From the NCBI RefSeq assembly GCF_011758805.1, contig NZ_JAANOW010000001.1:2480001-2544000 (forward strand): a stretch of 64,000 bases of DNA, in the 5' to 3' direction. This document shows, piece by piece, positions 18,318 to 27,229 of this stretch; within the stretch, counting starts at the first letter, position 1, and every line of letters starts with the position of its first letter. A program made the position numbers and the translations under genes. The notes under the pieces are model-generated. The model did no database searches. It saw nothing but the letters and a program-made list of their open reading frames with translations, and was not told the DNA's origin. Origin of the DNA: Mycolicibacterium fluoranthenivorans. GTDB taxonomy: Bacteria; Actinomycetota; Actinomycetes; Mycobacteriales; Mycobacteriaceae.

Positions 18318-18323
18318 TAGGCT
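18318..18323 (+). promoter_or_regulatory. -10 element TAGGCT of leaderless mapB
   Basis: TAGGCT is followed by 7 bases and then ATG 18331. The gap has no Shine-Dalgarno sequence, so mapB is probably read from a leaderless mRNA. Confidence 0.5.
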
Positions 18324-18330
18324 GACCGCC

Positions 18331-19188
18331 ATGCCTGTTCGCGCGCCCCTTCGGTCCGGCGAGTTGTCCCCGACCCTTCCGGTGCCCAAGTCGATCCCGC
18401 GCCCGGAGTACGCGTGGAAGCCGACCGCCGTCGAGGGCCACGAACCCTGGGTGCAGACGCCCGAGGTGATCGAGAAGATGCGGGTGGCCGGCCGAATCGC
18501 CGCGGGTGCGCTCGCCGAGGCCGGGAAGGCGGTCGCCCCCGGCGTCACCACCGATCACCTGGACCGGGTGGCCCACGAGTACATGATCGACCACGGCGCC
18601 TATCCGTCCACGCTGGGCTACAAGGGATTCCCGAAGTCCTGCTGCACCTCCCTGAACGAGGTGATCTGCCATGGCATCCCGGATTCCACCGTCATCGAGG
18701 ACGGTGACATCGTCAATATCGACGTCACCGCCTATATCGACGGGGTGCACGGGGACACCAACGCCACCTTCCTGGCGGGTGACGTGTCCGAGGAACACCG
18801 GCTGCTGGTGGAGCGCACGCACGAGGCGACCATGCGGGCCATCAAGGCGGTCAAACCCGGCCGCCAGCTCTCGGTGGTCGGCCGCGTCATCGAGGCCTAC
18901 GCGAACCGCTTCGGCTACAACGTCGTTCGCGATTTCACCGGACATGGGATCGGCACCACGTTCCACAACGGTCTGGTGGTGCTGCACTATGACCAGCCGG
19001 CCGTCGAGACGGTGATCGAGCCCGGTATGACGTTCACCATCGAGCCGATGATCAACCTCGGTGCGCTGGACTACGAGATCTGGGATGACGGCTGGACGGT
19101 GGCCACCAGGGACCGCAAGTGGACCGCGCAGTTCGAGCACACTCTGGTGGTCACCGCGGACGGCGCCGACATTCTCACCCTGGTGTGA
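18331..19188 (+). CDS. map: Type I methionine aminopeptidase MapB
   Basis: This 285-residue cytosolic enzyme removes the initiator Met. The five metal ligands of the pita-bread fold are in place: D131, D142, H205, E238 and E269, and H114 is the catalytic His in EVICHGIPD. An N-terminal extension of about 40 residues rich in Pro (PxxP-like) is the feature that separates mycobacterial MapB from the shorter MapA. It corresponds to Rv2861c by position. Its stop overlaps the GTG of cobQ (GTGA), so the two are co-transcribed. Confidence 0.96.
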   Translation: MPVRAPLRSGELSPTLPVPKSIPRPEYAWKPTAVEGHEPWVQTPEVIEKMRVAGRIAAGALAEAGKAVAPGVTTDHLDRVAHEYMIDHGAYPSTLGYKGFPKSCCTSLNEVICHGIPDSTVIEDGDIVNIDVTAYIDGVHGDTNATFLAGDVSEEHRLLVERTHEATMRAIKAVKPGRQLSVVGRVIEAYANRFGYNVVRDFTGHGIGTTFHNGLVVLHYDQPAVETVIEPGMTFTIEPMINLGALDYEIWDDGWTVATRDRKWTAQFEHTLVVTADGADILTLV

Positions 19189-20669
19189 GTGCACTGCTGG
19201 TCGCCGGGACCACCTCCGACGCCGGTAAATCGATGGTCGTCGCCGGCCTGTGCCGACTGCTGACCCGCCACGGGATACGGGTGGCCCCGTTCAAGGCGCA
19301 GAACATGAGCAACAACTCCGCCGTCACGGTCGAGGGCGGCGAGATCGGCCGGGCTCAGGCGATGCAGGCCCGTGCCGCAGGCCTGGCGCCCAGCATCCGG
19401 TTCAACCCGATCCTGCTCAAGCCCGGCAGCGACCGGACCTCCCAACTGGTGGTGCGCGGCCAGGTCGCCGGCACCATGGCTGCCGGCGATTACTTCACCC
19501 GCCGCAGCGAGCTCGCCGGTGTGGTCGCCGACGAATTGGCCTCACTGCGAGCCGAATTCGACGCCGTCATCTGCGAGGGTGCGGGTTCGCCTGCCGAGAT
19601 CAACCTGCGCGCCAGTGATCTGGCGAATATGGGCCTGGCGCGTGCGGCCGGGCTCGCGGTGCTGCTGGTCGGCGATATCGATCGCGGGGGCCTGCTGGCG
19701 CACCTGTTCGGTACGGTGGCGGTGCTCGAACCCGAGGACCAGAAATTGATCAGTGGGTTCCTGGTCAACAAGTTCCGCGGCGACCCCGCGTTGCTGGCCC
19801 CTGGACTGGACCAGCTCGAGGCGCTGACCGGACGGCCCACCTACGGCGTGATCCCGCACCTCGACTCGCTGTGGATGGACACCGAGGATTCGCTGTCGGT
19901 GACCGCCGGCGCGACCCTCGGTGAGCCGGTGCCACCGCGCGGGTCCGAATGGCTGCGGGTGGCCGCGGTCCGGTTACCGCGCATCTCCAACTCCACCGAT
20001 GTCGAAGCGCTGGCGTGTGAACCCGGTGTGCTGGTGCGCTGGGTCGCCGACCCCGGCGATATCGGCGACGCCGACGTGGTGGTCCTGCCGGGCAGTAAGG
20101 CCACGGTATCGGACCTGGCGTGGCTGCGGGAGCGTGGACTGGCCGCCGCGGTGGTGGGGCATGCCGCGGCCGGCCGGCCGGTGCTGGGCGTGTGCGGCGG
20201 ATTCCAGATGCTGTGCCGCCGGATCGACGACCCCGTCGAGTCGCGGTCCGGGACGGTCGAAGGCCTCGGACTGCTGGACGCCGATATCGTGTTCGATCCT
20301 GCGAAGACGTTGCGGCACTGGGAGACTCCGCTGCACGGGTACGAGATTCACCACGGGCAGGTGCGCCGGTCCGGTGAGCAGGACTGGCTCGGGGTGGGGA
20401 TCCGCCGCGGCGCGGTGTTCGGGACCCACTGGCATGGCCTGCTGGACAACGACGATGAGCGCCGGGCCTGGCTCACCGAAGCCGCCGCCGCGGCGGGTCG
20501 CACCGGATTCGTCGTGGCCGCGGACACCGACGTGCAGGCCCGGCGCGACGCCCAGCTGGACGTGATGGCAGATGCGCTGGCCGCGCATATCGACCTCGAG
20601 GCAGTTCTGGGTCTGCTCGGCGGTCCGCCGCGGCGCGCGGTCATCGCCAGCGCGCTCACCAGTGGTTAA
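19185..20669 (+). CDS. cobQ: Cobyric acid synthase
   Basis: This 494-residue glutamine-dependent amidotransferase amidates carboxyl groups b, d, e and g of adenosyl-cobyrinic acid a,c-diamide. It begins with a P-loop-like [21 protein letters not shown], then [13 protein letters not shown] and [11 protein letters not shown] of the ATP-dependent synthetase domain. The C-terminal class I glutaminase domain has the nucleophile in GVCGGFQML and His in HWHGLLDND. The start is GTG 19185, overlapping the mapB stop; the longer open frame upstream is inside mapB. In M. tuberculosis cobQ lies elsewhere (Rv0255c, from memory), so the link to mapB is a local difference. Confidence 0.95.
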   Translation: MSALLVAGTTSDAGKSMVVAGLCRLLTRHGIRVAPFKAQNMSNNSAVTVEGGEIGRAQAMQARAAGLAPSIRFNPILLKPGSDRTSQLVVRGQVAGTMAAGDYFTRRSELAGVVADELASLRAEFDAVICEGAGSPAEINLRASDLANMGLARAAGLAVLLVGDIDRGGLLAHLFGTVAVLEPEDQKLISGFLVNKFRGDPALLAPGLDQLEALTGRPTYGVIPHLDSLWMDTEDSLSVTAGATLGEPVPPRGSEWLRVAAVRLPRISNSTDVEALACEPGVLVRWVADPGDIGDADVVVLPGSKATVSDLAWLRERGLAAAVVGHAAAGRPVLGVCGGFQMLCRRIDDPVESRSGTVEGLGLLDADIVFDPAKTLRHWETPLHGYEIHHGQVRRSGEQDWLGVGIRRGAVFGTHWHGLLDNDDERRAWLTEAAAAAGRTGFVVAADTDVQARRDAQLDVMADALAAHIDLEAVLGLLGGPPRRAVIASALTSG

Positions 20670-20672
20670 TCT
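20667..20672 (+). promoter_or_regulatory. -10 element TAATCT of leaderless lipoprotein gene
   Basis: TAATCT begins in the cobQ stop codon (TAA 20667-20669) and ends 6 bases before ATG 20679. Confidence 0.45.
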
Positions 20673-20678
20673 GAGCCG

Positions 20679-21341
20679 ATGATCGCACGCCTGCTGGTCC
20701 CGGCGATGCTGATCGCGCTCATCCACAGTGGATGCGCCCACGTCGTGACGGGGACCGCCACCTGGCCGGGCGCACGGCTGGAGGCGGTACTGCTCACGTC
20801 GGCGGACTTCGCACCCGGAGTGCGCTATGACCGGATAGTCGAACGACCCGGCGAACCTGACGGCACTGGCGGACCGCCGGCGATGCTGTCCACCCCGCAA
20901 GGGTGCAGTGACGGTTTCACCCGGGTGATCGCCGCGACGGCCGAACGCGGCCCGGGTAGTGCGGCCAAGTACACCGTCAGCTACGACGGTGTCCGCATGC
21001 TCGTCACCGTGCTGAGCCGGCCACTCGATCTGGATGCGATCGCGGCGACGGCGCAGCGATGCGCGCACTACGAAACCTTCTTCGACCGGTCGTCGCCGGG
21101 AATACCGATGACCACCACCGGTCTGACCACCGAGCGGCCGGGCGCGCTCGTCTTCGAGCAGACCATGCAGCTCAGCGGCGAGCGCACCAGCGTGTACTCC
21201 TCGTTCGAAAACGTGGACGGGATGGCGGTTTTCGCGGTCGGCTTTCCGACGCCCGACCCAGCCATCACGGCCAAGGGCACCTTGCCGCAGACCTTCCTGC
21301 ACGTGACCGGCAAACAGGCCGCCCGCATCGGGCAGCGCTGA
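20679..21341 (+). CDS. Putative lipoprotein of unknown function
   Basis: This 220-residue protein has a signal peptide (residues 1-18) ending IHSGC, an acceptable lipobox with Cys 19. The mature part holds an LLTSADFAPGVRY opening and further Cys residues (in PQGCSDGF and QRCAHYE) that could pair. The pattern recalls mycobacterial sensor-type extracellular lipoproteins related to the PknH ectodomain or DUF5642, but I cannot place it firmly. The promoter lies within the end of cobQ. Confidence 0.68.
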   Translation: MIARLLVPAMLIALIHSGCAHVVTGTATWPGARLEAVLLTSADFAPGVRYDRIVERPGEPDGTGGPPAMLSTPQGCSDGFTRVIAATAERGPGSAAKYTVSYDGVRMLVTVLSRPLDLDAIAATAQRCAHYETFFDRSSPGIPMTTTGLTTERPGALVFEQTMQLSGERTSVYSSFENVDGMAVFAVGFPTPDPAITAKGTLPQTFLHVTGKQAARIGQR

Positions 21342-21391
21342 CGGCCGGTGCCAGACCGGCTAAAACGGCCGCGCCGGACCCGTACATGTCC

Positions 21392-21397
21392 TAGCGT
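21392..21397 (+). promoter_or_regulatory. -10 element TAGCGT of leaderless hydrolase-like gene
   Basis: TAGCGT is followed by 6 bases and then ATG 21404, with no ribosome site. Confidence 0.5.
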
Positions 21398-21403
21398 GAC
21401 GCA

Positions 21404-21967
21404 ATGCCCTCGACCATGGTGACCGTCGACGGGGTGCCTGTCGCTGTCGAGGTGGCGGGCCCCGACAAGGGCGGGGTGGTGGTGCTGCTCGGCGCCGCTG
21501 CGCCCGGTGCCCGCGCCTACGACGCCGTGTGCCAGCGCCTGCATACCGCCTCGCTCCGGACGATCGTCATCTATCCCGACCCTCAGTTGACGGCCAAAGC
21601 GGTGGTGGGGGTGCTCGATGCCCTCGGGGTGCGCTGGGGTCTGCTGGTGGGCGATCGGTTCGGCGGCGAACTGGCCTGGGAACTGGCGGCGACGCGGCTG
21701 GATCGGTTCATCGGGCTGGTGGTGATCGACCGGGGACATCCACGGGTCGCCGATCAGTCCGGCGTCGTCCGTAACGAACACTGTCCGCCGGTGGAACTGA
21801 ACACCACTGTGCTGGTGAGCAATCCGGCCGCGCGTGCGGTGGCACAGGCCAGCCAGCGCTACGTCTACGGTGAGTACCGGCAGGTGGAGCTGGTCAGCCG
21901 GCGGAACGCGGGCGAGTCCACCGCCCAGGTCGCCGCCGAGATCGTGATGCGCACCAGCACGTGGTAG
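21404..21967 (+). CDS. Short alpha/beta-hydrolase-like protein lacking the nucleophile Ser
   Basis: This 187-residue protein begins like an alpha/beta hydrolase (VDGVPVAVEVAGP, then VVVLLGAAAPGARAYDAVCQRL, then IVIYPDPQ). At the nucleophile elbow, where GxSxGG is expected, it reads GDRFGG, so Arg replaces the catalytic Ser. It is also about 70-100 residues shorter than usual and no clear catalytic His end is seen. It is probably a non-catalytic or remodelled family member. The frame is fully open with a leaderless promoter, so it does not look like a decaying gene. Confidence 0.6.
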   Translation: MPSTMVTVDGVPVAVEVAGPDKGGVVVLLGAAAPGARAYDAVCQRLHTASLRTIVIYPDPQLTAKAVVGVLDALGVRWGLLVGDRFGGELAWELAATRLDRFIGLVVIDRGHPRVADQSGVVRNEHCPPVELNTTVLVSNPAARAVAQASQRYVYGEYRQVELVSRRNAGESTAQVAAEIVMRTSTW

Positions 21968-21991
21968 GGGAATGATCCGTAGGCGGGCCGG

Positions 21992-23566
21992 TCAGACCCC
22001 GTCGTCGACCAGGGCCTCGCCGCTGAGGTCGACCTGCTTGACCGGTCCGGTGAACCAATGCCGCACCGACAGTTGCCAATAGATCGCGAGCAGCAGCAGG
22101 ACGACGCCCACCAGGATCGGGGTGTAGTTGACGAACTTCAACTCGAAACTGGGATCCCAGGGTGCGCCGCCGATCGAGGTCGGGAACATCGCGATGATCG
22201 AGGTGACGACGATCTCGGCCAGCGCCAGCGGCGCCATCCACTTGTGGTGACCGCGCAGGTTCCATTTGCCCAGCGGGAAGTCGTCGCCGGCCTTCCAGCG
22301 GTAGTAGATCGGCACCGCGAAGCACAGGTAGAGCCCGACCACACCGATGGACACCACGGCGAAGAACGCAACCGGGACCGGTGCGCCGTTGATGTCGACC
22401 TTGACCAGCGCGGGCAGCGTGATGATCGCGGCGATCACAGCGGTGACGATGACCGCGTTGGCCGGTACCCGCTTGGCGTTGACCTTGGACCACAGCTGGT
22501 GGCCGGGCACCGCACGGTCGCGGCTGAACGCGAACAGCATCCGCGATGCGCTGGTCTGGCAGGCGGTGGTGCAGAACAGCTGGCCCGCCGTGGAGATCAG
22601 CAGCACGATGCCGACCCACTTCGAATCCATGGCCTGGGTGAAGATGGTGGCGACCGCGCCGCCGCCCGCCGTCACCCCGTCGACGTCCTGGACCGCGAAA
22701 AGGAAGGTGAGCAACAGGATCCAGCCGCCGATGGCGGAGTAGAAGATCGAGCGCCAGATGCCTTTGGCGGCACCGTCGGCCGCGCTCTTGGTCTCCTCGG
22801 ACAGGTGGGCCGACGCGTCGTATCCGGTGATCGTGTACTGCGTGAGGATCGCCGACATCGGCAGCACGAAGAACAGGAACCCCAGCCCCGAGGTCGACCC
22901 GCCGAAGAAGCCGGTGTTGTTGACCGTGGTGGCGAACACGGTGGAGAGGCTGGCGTGCCGGGTGGGGATCAGCCACAGGATCGCGATGACGATCACCGCG
23001 CCCGCGACATGCCACCACACCGAGATGTTGTTGATCACGGCCAGCAGGTGCGAGGAGAAGATGTTGATGGTCGCGACGATCACCAGAATCACCAGGAACA
23101 TGACGAAGACCCTGGTCAGGCTGTATCCGGAGGCCCATGTCTCGCTGAAGGTGCTCAAGGTCAGGTCGAGGAAGGTGGCGCTGCCGTACGCCACCGACGC
23201 CAGGATGGCGATCAGGCCGACGAGATTGAGCCAGCCGGTGTAGTAACCGGCCTTGGGGCCACCGAGTTTGGCTGCCCACCAATAGATTCCACCGGATGTC
23301 GGGAATGCCGAGACCAACTCGGACATACACAGCCCGATCATCAGGATGAAGACCGAGATGATCGGCCAGCCCCAGGCGATGGCCGCCGGTCCACCGTTGT
23401 TCCAGCCGAGCCCGAACGAGGTGAAGCAGCCGGCCAGGATGGAGATGATCGAGAACGAGATGGCGAAGTTGGAGAATCCCGACCACGACCGGTGCAGTTC
23501 CTGGGCGTAACCCAGGCTGGCGAGATGCCTCTCGTCCTCATCGAGCAGTTCGTGGCCTTCGGGCAC
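21992..23566 (-). CDS. APC-superfamily amino-acid/amine permease
   Basis: This 524-residue transporter with about 12 TM helices starts at GTG 23566 with GAGGAG upstream. The N-terminal motif LGYAQELHRSWSGFSNFAISFSIISILAGCFTSFG and the following FPTSGGIYWWAAKLGGP are signatures of the amino-acid choline transporter/GABA permease group. TM6 has TGYDASAHLSEETKSA. It is divergent from glnA4 across 179 bases that hold a palindrome, so it is the likely importer of the amine handled by the gamma-glutamylation genes. I know of no permease at this place in M. tuberculosis. Confidence 0.88.
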   Translation of the reverse strand: MPEGHELLDEDERHLASLGYAQELHRSWSGFSNFAISFSIISILAGCFTSFGLGWNNGGPAAIAWGWPIISVFILMIGLCMSELVSAFPTSGGIYWWAAKLGGPKAGYYTGWLNLVGLIAILASVAYGSATFLDLTLSTFSETWASGYSLTRVFVMFLVILVIVATINIFSSHLLAVINNISVWWHVAGAVIVIAILWLIPTRHASLSTVFATTVNNTGFFGGSTSGLGFLFFVLPMSAILTQYTITGYDASAHLSEETKSAADGAAKGIWRSIFYSAIGGWILLLTFLFAVQDVDGVTAGGGAVATIFTQAMDSKWVGIVLLISTAGQLFCTTACQTSASRMLFAFSRDRAVPGHQLWSKVNAKRVPANAVIVTAVIAAIITLPALVKVDINGAPVPVAFFAVVSIGVVGLYLCFAVPIYYRWKAGDDFPLGKWNLRGHHKWMAPLALAEIVVTSIIAMFPTSIGGAPWDPSFELKFVNYTPILVGVVLLLLAIYWQLSVRHWFTGPVKQVDLSGEALVDDGV

Positions 23567-23657
23567 GGTGTTCTCCTCAACGTCGTCTTTCGGGGCAGGC
23601 CCCTTGATCTAGGGGGAGAATAGGCCGCTATTGGTCTGCTGTCCTACCTTTGGCGTG

Positions 23658-23675
23658 ACAGATGTGTAAATCTGT
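23658..23675. promoter_or_regulatory. Palindrome ACAGAT-N6-ATCTGT, candidate operator
   Basis: ACAGATGTGTAAATCTGT lies in the 179-bp divergent region between the permease and glnA4 and has two perfect 6-base arms. The FadR-type regulator at the end of the operon is the natural candidate to bind it. The gene for that regulator begins within the related string GACAGATGT (28024-28032). Confidence 0.5.
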
Positions 23676-23745
23676 AGGTGAATGATGCTGCCCTGCGCTA
23701 CTCACATGGCGGTAATGGTTGACTTCTCGTCGTAGAGAGGACGTC

Positions 23746-25107
23746 ATGCTGACGCAGATCGAACTCGAACGTCTCGTCGCCGACGGTGAGATCGACACCG
23801 TCATCGTCGCGTTCACCGACATGCAGGGCCGCCTCACCGGCAAACGGGTGTCGGCCCGGTTGTTCGTCGAGGACGTCGCCGCCCACGGCGCCGAATGTTG
23901 CAACTACCTGCTTGCCGTCGACGTGGACATGAACACCGTCGACGGGTACGCCATCTCCAGCTGGGAGACCGGCTACGGCGATATGGTCATGACGGCCGAT
24001 TTCAGCACCCTGCGACTGCTGCCCTGGCTGCCCGGCACCGCCTTGGTGATGGCCGATCTGTCGTGGGGTTCTGGTGGGCCCGACGGTCGTCCCGTGGTCC
24101 AGGCGCCGCGCACCATCCTGCGCGGGCAGCTCGACCGGCTCGCCGACCGGGGGCTGGCGGCCTTCGTCGGCACCGAACTGGAATTCATGGTGTTCGACGA
24201 CAGCTACCGGGCCGCCTGGGCGGCCGATTATCGCGGGCTGACGCCGGCGACCGACTACAACGTCGACTACGCGATGCTGGCCTCGACCCGGATGGAGCCG
24301 CTGCTGCGCGATATCCGGCGCGGGATGGAAGGCGCCGGGATGTACTGCGAGGGGGTGAAAGGGGAATGCAATCTCGGCCAGCAGGAGATCGCGTTCCGCT
24401 ACGCCGACGCGCTGGTCACCTGCGACAACCACACGATCTACAAGAACGGCGCCAAGGAGATCGCCGACCAGCACGGCAAGTCGCTGACGTTCATGGCGAA
24501 ATACGATGAGCGCGAAGGCAACAGCTGCCACATCCACCTGTCGTTCCGGGGGGCCGACGGCACCGCGGTATTCGCCGACGACGCCGACCCCGACGGCATG
24601 TCGGCGATGTTCCGCAGCTTCGTGGCCGGCCAGCTGGCGACCCTGCGTGAGCTGACGTTGTTCTACGCGCCGAACATCAACTCCTACAAGCGTTTCGTCG
24701 ACGGCAGCTTCGCGCCCACCGCGGTGGCCTGGGGTATGGACAACCGCACCTGCGCGCTGCGGGTGGTCGGGCACGGTCACGGGATGCGGATGGAATGCCG
24801 CGCGCCCGGCGGCGACGTGAATCAGTACCTGGCCGTCGCCGCCCTGATCGCCGGCGGGTTGCACGGTATCGAGCAGGGCCTGGAACTGGAACCGGCATGT
24901 ACCGGTAATGCCTACAGCGGTGGGGCCCCACGCCTGCCCACCACCTTGGCCGAGGCGGCCGATCTGTTCGCGGGATCGGCGGTGGCCCGGGCGGCCTTCG
25001 GCGACGACGTCGTCGACCACTACCTCAACAATGCGCGTGTCGAACTGACGGCCTTCAACGGCGCCGTCACGGATTGGGAAAGGAGACGCGGCTTTGAGCG
25101 GCTCTGA
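23746..25107 (+). CDS. glnA4: Glutamine-synthetase-family gamma-glutamylamine ligase (GlnA4)
   Basis: This 453-residue protein starts at ATG 23746 after AGAGAGG. It has the GS beta-grasp (about 1-100, TVIVAFTDMQGRLTGKRV) and catalytic domain (GTELEFMVFD with the metal-binding Glu; EGVKGECNLGQQEIAF; HGKSLTFMAKY; NSCHIHLSF; then NRTCALRVVGHG). It corresponds by order to Rv2860c, glnA4, not to the ammonia-assimilating GlnA1. Members of this group ligate glutamate to polyamines or ethanolamine as the first step of their breakdown. The genes behind it supply the later steps of such a pathway. Confidence 0.9.
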   Translation: MLTQIELERLVADGEIDTVIVAFTDMQGRLTGKRVSARLFVEDVAAHGAECCNYLLAVDVDMNTVDGYAISSWETGYGDMVMTADFSTLRLLPWLPGTALVMADLSWGSGGPDGRPVVQAPRTILRGQLDRLADRGLAAFVGTELEFMVFDDSYRAAWAADYRGLTPATDYNVDYAMLASTRMEPLLRDIRRGMEGAGMYCEGVKGECNLGQQEIAFRYADALVTCDNHTIYKNGAKEIADQHGKSLTFMAKYDEREGNSCHIHLSFRGADGTAVFADDADPDGMSAMFRSFVAGQLATLRELTLFYAPNINSYKRFVDGSFAPTAVAWGMDNRTCALRVVGHGHGMRMECRAPGGDVNQYLAVAALIAGGLHGIEQGLELEPACTGNAYSGGAPRLPTTLAEAADLFAGSAVARAAFGDDVVDHYLNNARVELTAFNGAVTDWERRRGFERL

Positions 25108-25843
25108 CGCCGGAATGAGACCCGTCATCGGGCTGACCACCTATCTGCAGCAGGCGCAGACGGGGGTGTGGGATGTGCAGGCCAGTTTCCTGCCGGCGAT
25201 CTACATCGAGGGCGTCAACCTCGGCGGCGGGACGGCGATGCTGCTGCCGCCGCAGCCGGCCGGCGCCGCGGTGGCCGAGCGGGTGCTCGACGGTGTCGAC
25301 GGACTGATCATCACCGGTGGTCGCGACGTCGACCCGCAAAGCTATGGCCAGCAACGGCATCCGGCCACCGACGAGCCGGCCGGTCCGCGCGACGAGTGGG
25401 AGTTCGCGCTGCTGGCGGTCGCCCTGCGCCGCGGTATGCCGGTGCTCGGCATCTGCCGCGGCGCCCAGGTGCTCAACGTGGCCCTCGGCGGCACCCTGCA
25501 CCAGCACCTGCCCGATGTGCTCGGCCACACCCGCCACCAGCAGGGCAACGCGGTGTTCTCCACCTCCGCCGTGCACACGGTTCCCGGAACCCGGCTGGCC
25601 GCCCTCATCGGCGAGTCCTCGCACGCCCAGTGCTATCACCACCAGGCCATCGACCGGCTCGGTGACGGGTTGATCATCAGCGCTCAGGAGACCGCCGACG
25701 GGGTGATCGAAGCGGTCGAGCTGCCCGGTGAGCAGTTCGTCGTCGCGGTGCAGTGGCATCCCGAGGAACGGCTCGACGACCTGCGCCTGTTCGCCGGCCT
25801 GGTGCAGGCCGCCACCAGTTATGCGTCGGAAAGGGTTTCATGA
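25094..25843 (+). CDS. Class I glutamine amidotransferase-like gamma-glutamyl hydrolase (PuuD type)
   Basis: This 249-residue protein, a homologue of Rv2859c by position, is a gamma-glutamyl-GABA hydrolase-type peptidase C26. The nucleophile Cys is in LGICRGAQVLNVALGGTLHQ; the catalytic His/Glu are in VQWHPEE near the C terminus. It should split gamma-glutamyl from the oxidised amine, freeing glutamate. The start is TTG 25094: AAGGAGA is 7 bases before it. An internal ATG at 25115 is a less likely start. It overlaps glnA4 by 14 bases and aldC by 4. Confidence 0.9.
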   Translation: MSGSDAGMRPVIGLTTYLQQAQTGVWDVQASFLPAIYIEGVNLGGGTAMLLPPQPAGAAVAERVLDGVDGLIITGGRDVDPQSYGQQRHPATDEPAGPRDEWEFALLAVALRRGMPVLGICRGAQVLNVALGGTLHQHLPDVLGHTRHQQGNAVFSTSAVHTVPGTRLAALIGESSHAQCYHHQAIDRLGDGLIISAQETADGVIEAVELPGEQFVVAVQWHPEERLDDLRLFAGLVQAATSYASERVS

Positions 25844-27210
25844 GCGTCACCGAGGTCGTCAACCCGGCCACCGAGGAGGTGCTGCGTACCGTCGATCTGC
25901 TCGACGTCGGCGCGGTCGATGACGCGGTGGCACGCGCGGTGTCGGCGCAGCGTCGCTGGGCCCGGCTGGCGCCCGCGGAACGGGCCGCGGGATTGCGCGC
26001 CTTCGCCGCGACCGTGGACGCCCATATCGACGAACTCGCGGCGCTGGAGGTCGCCAACTCCGGGCATCCGATCGGCCAGGCCGAGTGGGAGGCCGGCCAT
26101 GTGCGCGATGTGCTGACCTACTACGCGGCCAGTCCGGAACGCCTGTCCGGCAAGCAGATTCCGGTCGCCGGAGGCCTGGACGTGACCTTCCACGAGCCCC
26201 TCGGTGTGGTCGGGGTGATCACCCCGTGGAACTTCCCGATGACCATCGCGGCCTGGGGGTTCGCCCCGGCGCTGGCCGCCGGGAACGCGGTCGTGCTCAA
26301 ACCGGCCGAATGGACGCCGCTCACCTCGATCCGGCTCGGTCAGCTGGCCCTTGAGTCAGGGTTGCCATCCGGGCTTTTCCAGGTGCTGCCCGGCGCGGGA
26401 ACGGTGGTGGGGGAGCGATTCGTCACCCACCCCGAGGTGCGCAAGGTGGTGTTCACCGGTTCCACCCGGGTCGGCACCCGGGTGATGGCGGGGGCGGCCG
26501 CACAGATCAAACGGGTCACGCTGGAGCTGGGCGGCAAGAGCGCCAACATCATCTTCGACGACTGTGATCTGGAGCGCGCCGCCGCCACGGCACCCTACGG
26601 TGTGTTCGACAACGCCGGTCAGGACTGCTGCGCTCGCAGCCGGATCCTGGTGCAGCGCAACGTCTACGACCGGTTCATGGAACTCCTCGAACCCGCCGTC
26701 AAGGGTGTGGTGGTCGGCGACCCGACCGTCCGCACCACCGAGATGGGACCGTTGGTGTCCAGACCGCACTGGGAGTCGGTGTCCGCCTATGTTCCCGATG
26801 ACGCGCCGGTGGCCTTCCGCGGATCGGCCCCTGCGGGCGCCGGGTACTGGTTCGCGCCCACCGTGCTCACCCCGGAGCGCACCCACCGCACGGTGACCGA
26901 GGAAATCTTCGGGCCGGTGGTGACGGTGCTGCCGTTCGAGGACGAGGCCGATGCGATCGCCCTCGCCAACGCCACCTCCTACGGGCTGTCCGGGTCGATC
27001 TGGACCGACAACGTGTCGCGGGCCCTGCGGGTGTCGCGCGCGGTGGAGGCGGGCAACCTCAGCGTCAACTCGCACTCGTCGGTGCGCTACACCACCCCGT
27101 TCGGCGGCTTCAAACAGTCCGGCCTGGGTCGCGAGCTGGGCCCCGACGCGCCGCTGTCCTTCACCGAGACCAAGAATGTCTTCTTCGCCGTGAGTGAAGC
27201 GGACAGTTGA
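25840..27210 (+). CDS. aldC: NAD(P)-dependent aldehyde dehydrogenase (AldC-like)
   Basis: This is a 456-residue ALDH with TPWNFPMTIAAW and LKPAEWTP (NAD binding), FTGSTRVGTRVM, the catalytic Glu in LELGGKSANIIFDD and the nucleophile Cys in FDNAGQDCCARSRI. The C terminus has the family PFGGFKQSGLGRELG. In a gamma-glutamylation pathway it would oxidise the gamma-glutamyl-aminoaldehyde. ATG 25840 overlaps the preceding stop (ATGA). Position and relatives fit Rv2858c (aldC). Confidence 0.92.
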   Translation: MSVTEVVNPATEEVLRTVDLLDVGAVDDAVARAVSAQRRWARLAPAERAAGLRAFAATVDAHIDELAALEVANSGHPIGQAEWEAGHVRDVLTYYAASPERLSGKQIPVAGGLDVTFHEPLGVVGVITPWNFPMTIAAWGFAPALAAGNAVVLKPAEWTPLTSIRLGQLALESGLPSGLFQVLPGAGTVVGERFVTHPEVRKVVFTGSTRVGTRVMAGAAAQIKRVTLELGGKSANIIFDDCDLERAAATAPYGVFDNAGQDCCARSRILVQRNVYDRFMELLEPAVKGVVVGDPTVRTTEMGPLVSRPHWESVSAYVPDDAPVAFRGSAPAGAGYWFAPTVLTPERTHRTVTEEIFGPVVTVLPFEDEADAIALANATSYGLSGSIWTDNVSRALRVSRAVEAGNLSVNSHSSVRYTTPFGGFKQSGLGRELGPDAPLSFTETKNVFFAVSEADS

Positions 27211-27229
27211 GCCAGCAGAGGAGTGCCAG

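Noticed and set aside
22058..23623. 521-residue plus-strand open frame opposite the permease
   Set aside because: Composition is Asp/Arg/Gly-rich without hydrophobic core or motif; the minus-strand permease explains the region.
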